This document shows positions 16,647-22,068 of a stretch of DNA of 22,068 bases, piece by piece. Where the stretch lies: assembly GCA_023230175.1 (NCBI GenBank), contig JALNXV010000014.1, forward strand, positions 1 through 22,068, in the 5' to 3' direction. The position numbers and the translations under genes were made by a program. Numbering within the stretch: position 1 is the stretch's first letter; the number at the start of each line of letters is the position of its first letter. The notes under the pieces were generated by a model. That model worked only from the letters and a program-made list of their open reading frames with translations, searched no databases and was not told where the DNA came from. This DNA comes from Candidatus Cloacimonadota bacterium (GTDB taxonomy: Bacteria > Cloacimonadota > Cloacimonadia > Cloacimonadales > WRIO01).

Positions 16647-17964
16647 TAGATTATCAGAAAAATTAGATAATGTAATGCGCAATTTAAAAGGTATGGGAAA
16701 ATTATCAGAAAAAAACATTAAAGATGCGATGCGTGAAATAAGACTTGCATTACTTGAAGCTGATGTAAACTTTAAAATTGTTAAAAACTTTGTTACCGAA
16801 GTCGAAAAAAGAGCTATTGGTCAAGAAGTAATGAAAAGTTTACAACCAGGGCAACAAGTAGTCAAAATTGTTCACGAACAACTTATTACCTTAATGGACA
16901 ATACCGACACAAAAATAGAATTGCAAAATAACCGCTTAAACAAAATAATGTTAGTAGGCTTACAAGGTTCAGGAAAAACCACTGCTTGTGCAAAATTAGC
17001 AAACCATTTTAGGAAAAAAAATAATTTAAAACCGGTATTAGTAGCATGTGATGTTTATAGACCTGCTGCGATTCATCAGCTTGAAGTTTTAGGTAAACAA
17101 TTAAGTGTTCCGGTCATTAGTGATACTGAAGAGAAAAATATAATAAAAATAGCTGATAAAGCCATTGAATGGACAAAAAAAGAAAACATCCAATTAATGA
17201 TATTTGATACTGCCGGTCGTTTACATATTGACAAAGATATGATGGACGAAGTAAAAAAATTAAAAGATTTTATTAAACCGGATTATATATTCTTTGTAGC
17301 TGATGCCATGACCGGACAAGATGCAGTTAATGTAGCAAAAGAATTTAATGAATTATTAGACTTTACAGGGCTTATTCTAACAAAACTTGATGGTGATTCT
17401 CGAGGTGGAGCAGCTCTATCAATCAAGGCTGTAACTAACAAACCTGTCTTATTTATAGGTACCGGAGAAAAGATTTCTGATTTAGAATCTTTCTATGCTG
17501 ACAGAATGGCTTCCAGAATACTTGGAATGGGTGATGTTTTAAGTTTAGTTGAAAAAGCACAAGAAGCTATCAATGAAGAAGAAGCTGAAAAAATGGCTGA
17601 GAAAATGAAAAAAAATCAATTCACTTTTACTGATTTTTTATCTCAGTTACAACAAATAAAAAAACTTGGTCCCTTAGATCAAATCTTAAAAATGATACCA
17701 GGAATGAATCAAGCTGCTATGAAAAATGTAAAAATTGAAGATAGTCAAATAAAAAAAGTAGAAGCAATTATAAGATCAATGACAATCAAAGAACGAGAAA
17801 AACCCAATATTATTAATGGCAGCCGTAGAATCAGAATTTCAAAGGGTAGTGGCACAACCGTTCAAGACGTAAATAGATTACTAAAACAATTTGAGGATAT
17901 GAAAAAAATGATGAAGAAAATGACCTCATCAAAAGCTCTAAAAAATATGAAATTACCTTTTTAA
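16639..17964 (+). CDS. ffh: Signal recognition particle GTPase Ffh (SRP54)
   Basis: The protein subunit of SRP that targets nascent membrane proteins to FtsY and SecYEG. It has 441 residues. The order is an N domain (1-85) with LADVNF-like ALLEADVNFK, a G domain with G1 GLQGSGKTT (107-115), DVYRPAAI, G3 DTAGR (190-194) and G4 TKLDGDSRGGAAL (from 248), and a methionine-rich M domain (about 310-441) containing MIPGMN and ending in KKMMKKMTSSKALKNMKLPF. AGGAG at 16626-16630, inside rpe, sets the start. The start overlaps the rpe stop by 8 bases. Confidence 0.97.
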   Translation: MFNRLSEKLDNVMRNLKGMGKLSEKNIKDAMREIRLALLEADVNFKIVKNFVTEVEKRAIGQEVMKSLQPGQQVVKIVHEQLITLMDNTDTKIELQNNRLNKIMLVGLQGSGKTTACAKLANHFRKKNNLKPVLVACDVYRPAAIHQLEVLGKQLSVPVISDTEEKNIIKIADKAIEWTKKENIQLMIFDTAGRLHIDKDMMDEVKKLKDFIKPDYIFFVADAMTGQDAVNVAKEFNELLDFTGLILTKLDGDSRGGAALSIKAVTNKPVLFIGTGEKISDLESFYADRMASRILGMGDVLSLVEKAQEAINEEEAEKMAEKMKKNQFTFTDFLSQLQQIKKLGPLDQILKMIPGMNQAAMKNVKIEDSQIKKVEAIIRSMTIKEREKPNIINGSRRIRISKGSGTTVQDVNRLLKQFEDMKKMMKKMTSSKALKNMKLPF

Positions 17965-17974
17965 TATTTTTTGC

Positions 17975-18001
17975 TTGACTTTTTTCATATAACCGTAAAT
18001 A
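17975..18001 (+). promoter_or_regulatory. Probable sigma70-type promoter for the rpsP-rplS operon
   Basis: TTGACT (17975-17980) is followed after 15 bases by TAAATA (17996-18001), in the 85-base gap between ffh and rpsP. It has the same TTGAC/TAAAT form as the promoter at 6584. The rpsP ribosome site AAAGGAG begins at 18038, leaving a leader of about 30 to 40 bases. No terminator hairpin was seen after ffh, so some read-through is likely. Confidence 0.55.
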
Positions 18002-18049
18002 TGTGTTTTTTGTAGAATAAAAAAGATTAATGCTGATAAAGGAGTAGAA

Positions 18050-18340
18050 ATGGTAAAGCTTCGCTTAACTAGAATGGGCTCAATTAATAAGCCATTCTAT
18101 CGTGTGATTGCGATCGATTCCAGAGAAAGAAGAGACGGAAGATATCTCGATAAGATTGGGTATTATGACCCAAAACATAATCCCGCTGTTATCAATCTTG
18201 ATGAAGAAAAAGCTATAAAATGGTTAAAAGTAGGTGCTCAACCTTCAGAAACTGTGCGTTCTTTATTTAGAAAAGCCGGGATTTTAAAAAAATGGCATGA
18301 AATGCGCTTTGTTAAAACTGAACAAACCCCGGAAAACTAA
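18050..18340 (+). CDS. rpsP: 30S ribosomal protein S16
   Basis: An assembly and structural protein of the 30S subunit, 96 residues. The N-terminal VKLRLTRMGSINKPFYRVIA, IDSRERRDGRYLDKIGYYDP and the WLKVGAQPSETVRSLFRKAG segment are diagnostic. The strong site AAAGGAG (18038-18044) fixes the start. It is first in the classic rpsP-khpA-rimM-trmD-rplS operon. Confidence 0.97.
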   Translation: MVKLRLTRMGSINKPFYRVIAIDSRERRDGRYLDKIGYYDPKHNPAVINLDEEKAIKWLKVGAQPSETVRSLFRKAGILKKWHEMRFVKTEQTPEN

Positions 18341-18349
18341 GAGGAAAAA

Positions 18350-18580
18350 ATGAAAGAATTAGTAGAATTTATTGTTAAATCCCTCGTAGATGACCCTGCT
18401 GAAGTTCAAATCAATGAAGTTACCGGAGATAAAGTAACCCTCTTTGAATTAAGAGTATCAAAAAATGATATTGGTAAAATAATCGGGAAAAAAGGAAGAA
18501 CTGCCCTCGCTATTAGAACTATCCTCAACGCAGTTTCAACAAAACAAGGTAAAAGAGCTGAACTCGAAATTATTGAATAA
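18350..18580 (+). CDS. khpA: KH-domain RNA-binding protein KhpA
   Basis: A 76-residue single KH-domain protein (KhpA/YlqC family). The RNA-binding GxxG loop is visible as [13 protein letters not shown], and [18 protein letters not shown] is the family N-terminus. KhpA acts with KhpB on RNA in Gram-positives, affecting cell envelope growth and sRNA. The partner in this lineage is unknown. GAGG at 18341-18344 sets the start. The stop TAA shares its last base with the rimM start codon. Confidence 0.93.
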   Translation: MKELVEFIVKSLVDDPAEVQINEVTGDKVTLFELRVSKNDIGKIIGKKGRTALAIRTILNAVSTKQGKRAELEIIE

Positions 18581-19098
18581 TGGAGATTTCAGACTTAATT
18601 AAGATTGGTAGTTTGGAATTCAGTCATAATAATCCAAAAAAGATTATTTTAAAACCAAAAACTGAATTCCAAGATTTTATATCTAATCTTAAACAAGTAT
18701 TTTTGATCTTTAAAGACCATAGAGTGCGATATGTAACTGTGAACATTGTAGAAATTATTGATGAAAAACAATACTATTTAGAAATCTTAGACGATGATGT
18801 TATAAAAGAAATCAAACAAGAACATTCAATTTCTCTTTGCTTAAACGAAGAGGATATCATAAATATTGATAACTCAAACCAATATTTCGATCCTATAGGA
18901 ATGAAAGTAGTTTGGAATAACCAAGAGGTTGCAATCATTGAAAACTTCTTTTTCAATGGAGCTCATGATGTTTATGAAATCAAAATGAATGACGGTAAAA
19001 TCGTTTTAATTCCTGATGTTGAAGCTTTTGTAACAGAAACTAGTCTAAAAGATTGCTATATTAAAGTACAAGATTTAGATCAATTCATTGATATATGA
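18580..19098 (+). CDS. rimM: 16S rRNA processing protein RimM, divergent
   Basis: A 172-residue protein assigned to RimM, a 30S maturation factor that binds S19. The C-terminal half fits the PRC-barrel: YFDPIGMKVV, VAIIENFFFNGAHDVYEIKM and IVLIPDVEAFV. The N-terminal domain is poorly conserved. The usual GxxxGxHGxxG-like glycine motif is replaced by IGSLEFSHNNPKKIIL, with no glycine pattern. The synteny between khpA and trmD is exactly that of rimM, which carries much of the assignment. Translation start and stop overlap both neighbours (1 base with khpA, 4 with trmD), which indicates tight coupling. Confidence 0.82.
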   Translation: MEISDLIKIGSLEFSHNNPKKIILKPKTEFQDFISNLKQVFLIFKDHRVRYVTVNIVEIIDEKQYYLEILDDDVIKEIKQEHSISLCLNEEDIINIDNSNQYFDPIGMKVVWNNQEVAIIENFFFNGAHDVYEIKMNDGKIVLIPDVEAFVTETSLKDCYIKVQDLDQFIDI

Positions 19099-19781
19099 GT
19101 ATCATAATTAATGTATTAACCTTATTTCCGGCAATATTTTACAACTTTTTGAGTGAAAGTATTCCTGCTATTGCTCAATCAAAAGGTGAAATGCAACTTA
19201 ATCTAATTGATATTCGAGATTTCTCAAACGATAAAAATAGGCAAGTAGATGACTATCCGTATGGTGGAGGTCCGGGTATGGTAATAAAACCTGAGCCCAT
19301 TGCTGAAGCTTTAAAATTTATAAATAATAAAACACAACAAGATCAGATTGTTTATTTTACCCCTCAAGGTCGTCTTTTAAATCAAAATATTATCAAAGAA
19401 TATTCACATAATTCTGAAATTACATTAATATGCGGACACTATAAAGAAATTGACCAACGAATCAGAGATAGATACGTAACAGATGAAATATCAATCGGAG
19501 ATTATGTCCTATCCGGTGGAGAGCTACCGGCAATGATTTTCATTGATGCTATATCTCGTCTTTTAGATGGTGTTTTAAGCGATTCTGATTCAGCTAAAAC
19601 AGATTCCCACGAAAATTCTCTTTTAGGATGTCCTCATTATACAAGACCTTATGAATTCGAAAATATGACAGTACCTGAAGTTCTTATTTCAGGTAACCAT
19701 AAAAATATTAATGAATGGCGAAATAAAAAAGCTATCGAATTAACAAAAAAAATTAGACCTGATATTTTAGAGAAAAAATGA
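19095..19781 (+). CDS. trmD: tRNA (guanine-N1)-methyltransferase TrmD
   Basis: A trefoil-knot (SPOUT) methyltransferase making m1G37 in tRNA, which prevents +1 frameshifting. It has 228 residues. Motifs are the N-terminal LTLFPAIF, DDYPYGGGPGMV, the knot segment ICGHYKEIDQRI, EISIGDYVLSGGE and DSHENSLLGCPHYTRP. The knot reads GHYKEIDQR where GHYEGIDER is usual. The C-terminal domain carries VPEVLISGNH. The start overlaps rimM by 4 bases (ATGA), and the stop overlaps the next start in the same way. Confidence 0.97.
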   Translation: MSIIINVLTLFPAIFYNFLSESIPAIAQSKGEMQLNLIDIRDFSNDKNRQVDDYPYGGGPGMVIKPEPIAEALKFINNKTQQDQIVYFTPQGRLLNQNIIKEYSHNSEITLICGHYKEIDQRIRDRYVTDEISIGDYVLSGGELPAMIFIDAISRLLDGVLSDSDSAKTDSHENSLLGCPHYTRPYEFENMTVPEVLISGNHKNINEWRNKKAIELTKKIRPDILEKK

Positions 19782-20350
19782 CAAATATTTACATTGGATT
19801 GGTACATTATCCGGTATATAATAAAGCCGGTGAAGTAATCACTTCGGGTATTACAAATCTTGACGTACATGACATTTCAAGATCAGCTTTGTCATATAAC
19901 GTTAAAAATTATTTTTTAATCCATCCAAATCAAAGACAAAAAGAAATATTTAACCAAATTCTTGGGTTTTGGAAAACAGAAATGGCAGCTTTTTACAACC
20001 AACATCGCGTCGATGCATTGTCTGTGATAAAGTTTGCTAAATCAATAGATGAATCCGTAAATTTAATAAAAAATCAGGAAAATAATCATCCGATAATTAT
20101 AACTACAACCGCTCAAACAAAAGAAAATCAAATTAGTTTTTATAATCTAAAAGAACTAATTAAGTCAAGCCAAAGACCGATTTATTTACTATTTGGCACC
20201 GGTAACGGGTTATGTGAAGAAATTCTCAATAGCTCAGATTATATTTTATCACCAATTCAAGCAAAATCAAAATATAATCACCTATCGGTTCGAAGTGCCG
20301 TAGCGATTGTACTGGATAGATTATTATCCGAAGAATATAAGGAGGAATAA
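19778..20350 (+). CDS. SPOUT-fold RNA methyltransferase (PF09936 type), substrate unknown
   Basis: A 190-residue protein of the TM1570-like SPOUT family, recognised by its N-terminal [17 protein letters not shown], the segment [15 protein letters not shown], the LLFGTGNGL glycine turn and the C-terminal knot region [16 protein letters not shown]. Genes of this family often sit between trmD and rplS, exactly as here. The fold implies a SAM-dependent methyltransferase acting on RNA, but I know of no confirmed substrate. It overlaps trmD by 4 bases and rplS by 1. Its last codons contain the rplS ribosome site. Confidence 0.85.
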   Translation: MTNIYIGLVHYPVYNKAGEVITSGITNLDVHDISRSALSYNVKNYFLIHPNQRQKEIFNQILGFWKTEMAAFYNQHRVDALSVIKFAKSIDESVNLIKNQENNHPIIITTTAQTKENQISFYNLKELIKSSQRPIYLLFGTGNGLCEEILNSSDYILSPIQAKSKYNHLSVRSAVAIVLDRLLSEEYKEE

Positions 20351-20715
20351 TGGATATCATTCAAATGTCAACGAAAGAACAAATTAGAACAGATTTACCC
20401 GAATTTAGAGTTGGGGATACTGTTAAAGTCCACTATAAAATTAAAGAAGGTAGTAAAGAAAGAATACAAATTTTTCAAGGAATTATTATTCAGAAAAAAG
20501 GTATGGGTATCTCAAAAACCTTCACTGTTAGAAAAGTTAGTAATGGGGTTGGCGTAGAACGTATTTTCCCTCAAAATTCACCTCTTATTAATAAATTAGA
20601 GATAGTTCGCTTTGGTCACGTACGTCGTGCTAAGTTATTCTACTTGCGTACAGCTAAAGGTAAAGCAAGCCGTATTAAGGAAAGAAGAAGAGTTGTCAAT
20701 AAAGTTAACGCATAA
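20350..20715 (+). CDS. rplS: 50S ribosomal protein L19
   Basis: A 121-residue L19 at the 30S-50S interface. Visible features are [47 protein letters not shown] and RAKLFYLR, followed by a basic tail. AAGGAGG at 20339-20345 gives the start. Residues 1-15 form a normal short N-terminal lead. It closes the rpsP operon, with a strong terminator just downstream. Confidence 0.97.
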   Translation: MDIIQMSTKEQIRTDLPEFRVGDTVKVHYKIKEGSKERIQIFQGIIIQKKGMGISKTFTVRKVSNGVGVERIFPQNSPLINKLEIVRFGHVRRAKLFYLRTAKGKASRIKERRRVVNKVNA

Positions 20716-20723
20716 AATCTTTA

Positions 20724-20750
20724 GGGAGACCATTTGGTCTCCCTTTTTTT
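20724..20750 (+). terminator. Rho-independent terminator after rplS
   Basis: A perfect 8-bp stem (GGGAGACC 20724-20731, GGTCTCCC 20736-20743) has loop ATTT and is followed by seven T. It lies 8 bases after the rplS stop. On the minus strand the hairpin is followed only by TAAAGATTTT, so it mainly serves the + strand operon, though partial two-way use for the convergent regulator is possible. Confidence 0.95.
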
Positions 20751-20837
20751 AATGCTCAAACAAGGAAGCTCGCACAATATTATTATTCAATAGCTTAATA
20801 CTTTATATGAATAGAAAAAAATGAAATATTACTTTGT

Positions 20838-21770
20838 TTATTTACTATTTGTTTTTTGACAATTTGGACATAATTCTTGAGAGATTTGGATATTTTTATT
20901 GTTAATAAAATAATCAATTGGTTTGAGCCATTGATTGTTTTCATCTTTGAATTTCTGGCAAGAGCTACAAATAGTTAACTGATCACTAAGTTTTTGTATC
21001 TCATTAAGAGCTTGTCTAAGTTGAGAAAGGTTTTGTTCTTTTTCATTTTCGAGTTGAATTTTCTGAGATATATCTTTAATAACAAAAACATATCCTGCAA
21101 GTTCAAATTTATCATTAATGATTTTATTAGCAGTGATTTCAAGAAATTTATTATTAAATTTAACGTTTTTAGTTTGGTTAAGGATAAAGTCATCAATGGA
21201 AATAAGTTTTATGCTATCATAATTGTAAATATTTAAGTCAAAGATGTTATTGAAATGTAGGTCTGAAAGATTGGAGAAAATTTCCGTTGCAGCGTCATTA
21301 AAAAATTTAATTCTAAAATCATTAAAAGTAGCAATTACACCGTCACTTAGATGTTTTAAAACAGATTTAAACCAGTTTTCTTTTTCATTGATTAGTTTTT
21401 GCATTTCGTGTTTATAGAGTGCCATTTCGATTGTGATTAGGAGTTCTTTAGAATCTACAGGTTTAACGAGATAAGCGAAAGGTTCTGACTTTTTTGCACG
21501 TGTGACAGTGATATTATCCACATAAGAGGTAAGAAAAATAATAGGTATATCGAGATGTTTTTTTATTTCTTCAGATGCTTCTATACCGTCAATTTCACCG
21601 GCGAGATTTATATCCATTAGGATAAGTGAAGGTTTTAAAGAGAGTGCTTTTTGTATAGCTTCTTCACCTTTACTGTATATACCGCAAATTTCATAATTGT
21701 TTTTCTCCAATATATGTTGAATACCGAAACCGATAATAAATTCATCTTCAACTATTAAGATTTTATGCAT
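20838..21770 (-). CDS. Response regulator with PAS domain and C-terminal zinc-ribbon
   Basis: A 310-residue signalling protein. Residues 1-120 are a receiver (REC) domain with acidic D9/E10, phospho-acceptor Asp53 (LILMDINLAG), Thr81 (FLTSY) and Lys103 (YLVKP). Residues about 125-235 are a PAS domain (HLSDGVIATFND, ending in FVIKDISQKIQ). A coiled coil (about 230-262) and a zinc-ribbon-like tail with Cys268, Cys271, Cys301 and Cys304 follow (ICSSCQKF and LCPNCQK). There is no DNA-binding, kinase or GGDEF output, so output is presumably through protein contact. The GGAG ribosome site lies in the upstream kinase gene, and the start overlaps its stop by 8 bases (ATGCATAA). It is convergent to rplS. 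CCGG, frequent elsewhere in the window, occurs only once here. Confidence 0.85.
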   Translation of the reverse strand: MHKILIVEDEFIIGFGIQHILEKNNYEICGIYSKGEEAIQKALSLKPSLILMDINLAGEIDGIEASEEIKKHLDIPIIFLTSYVDNITVTRAKKSEPFAYLVKPVDSKELLITIEMALYKHEMQKLINEKENWFKSVLKHLSDGVIATFNDFRIKFFNDAATEIFSNLSDLHFNNIFDLNIYNYDSIKLISIDDFILNQTKNVKFNNKFLEITANKIINDKFELAGYVFVIKDISQKIQLENEKEQNLSQLRQALNEIQKLSDQLTICSSCQKFKDENNQWLKPIDYFINNKNIQISQELCPNCQKTNSK

Positions 21771-22068
21771 TTTGAACTCCTTTTAAGGGTATGGAAATTT
21801 GTATAACTGCTCCGTTATCATTATAAATATTTATACTGCCATTAAGGTTTGAGATTAGGTTATTAATTAAGCTCAGTCCAACAGTTTTAATTTTAGACAA
21901 GGTAAAGTCTTGAGGGAATCCTTTTCCTGAATCTTTAAAAAATAAATGAATAACTTCACTACTTGTTTCATTAAGATTGAAACGTTTATCGCTTGTCGAT
22001 TGAGTTGTTTGTTTTAGTATTTCTTTAAATAATTTTATTTTAAAATCAAGATTTTTATTGTTAGAATC
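21763..22068 (-). CDS. Sensor histidine kinase, C-terminal part (cut by window edge)
   Basis: An open minus-strand frame from the window edge to TAA at 21765-21763, 101 residues visible. They form the end of a HATPase_c domain: DSGKGFPQDF (G1 box), TVGLSLINNLIS (G2-like), then LNGSINIYNDNGAVIQISIP as the closing strands. The pattern resembles the HWE/HisKA_2 class of sensor kinases. The phospho-acceptor domain and any sensor lie outside the window. It overlaps the downstream REC-PAS regulator by 8 bases, so the two very probably form a cognate pair. The start and full length cannot be given. Confidence 0.8.
   Translation of the reverse strand, partial: DSNNKNLDFKIKLFKEILKQTTQSTSDKRFNLNETSSEVIHLFFKDSGKGFPQDFTLSKIKTVGLSLINNLISNLNGSINIYNDNGAVIQISIPLKGVQNA

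Noticed and set aside
20856..20876. TTGACA at the 3' end of the regulator gene as a promoter
   Set aside because: No suitable -10 element lies 15-18 bases downstream, and any transcript would be antisense.
20994..21236. + strand 80-codon open frame opposite the REC-PAS regulator
   Set aside because: It lies antisense to PAS-domain coding sequence and is low-complexity Phe/Ile/Asn sequence with no motif.
1..22068. CRISPR array, tRNA/rRNA genes, insertion sequences or prophage
   Set aside because: No regularly spaced repeats, no cloverleaf-like or rRNA-like segment, no transposase or integrase motif and no terminal inverted repeats were seen.

Overview
The window is a gene-dense, AT-rich (roughly 30% GC by eye) bacterial chromosome segment. 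It has conserved housekeeping operons and one cell-surface cluster. A PorU-like gingipain-family sortase next to a PorV-like barrel, with a FlgD-type C-terminal sorting-like domain, points to the Fibrobacteres-Chlorobi-Bacteroidetes (FCB) superphylum and a type IX secretion system (T9SS). Most genes have strong AAGGAGG-type Shine-Dalgarno (SD) sites, and two promoters look like TTGAC/TAAAT. Both argue against Bacteroidota itself. A deep-branching FCB lineage such as Cloacimonadota is my best guess, at low certainty.

Layout, + strand, 2-7127: a PorU-like C25 peptidase (cut by the left window edge), a PorV-like outer-membrane protein, a lipoprotein, and, after a probable promoter, a small SLBB-domain polysaccharide-export protein. 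7141-9438: a Wzz/Wzc-type chain-length regulator fused to a bacterial tyrosine kinase and ending in a tyrosine cluster. 9377-15085: ispE, spoVG, prs, rplY, pth, rpsF, ssb, rpsR, a DUF2232 membrane protein and rplI, closed by a hairpin terminator. 15144-17964: an orphan six-helix membrane protein, a DciA/DUF721 protein, rpe and ffh. 18050-20715: rpsP, khpA, rimM, trmD, a SPOUT RNA methyltransferase and rplS, with its own promoter and a strong terminator. 20838-22068, minus strand and convergent: a REC-PAS-zinc-ribbon regulator preceded by the C-terminus of a histidine kinase.

How they fit together: the first five genes look like an envelope module. PorU and PorV would process T9SS cargo and attach it at the outer membrane. 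The SLBB and Wzc proteins would control surface polysaccharide, which in Porphyromonas is the anchor used by PorU. The rest is translation, replication and core metabolism in nearly continuous, often overlapping operons.

The most unusual signals are a large excess of the palindrome CCGG (about 85 by hand count against about 10 expected), ispE starting inside the ten-codon tyrosine tract of the kinase gene without a visible SD, a possible SD-masking hairpin ahead of rpsF, a RimM that has lost its usual N-terminal motif, and a DciA-like gene near the position where dnaB often follows rplI. No tRNA, rRNA, CRISPR array, insertion sequence or prophage is visible, and no gene-free stretch exceeds 300 bases.
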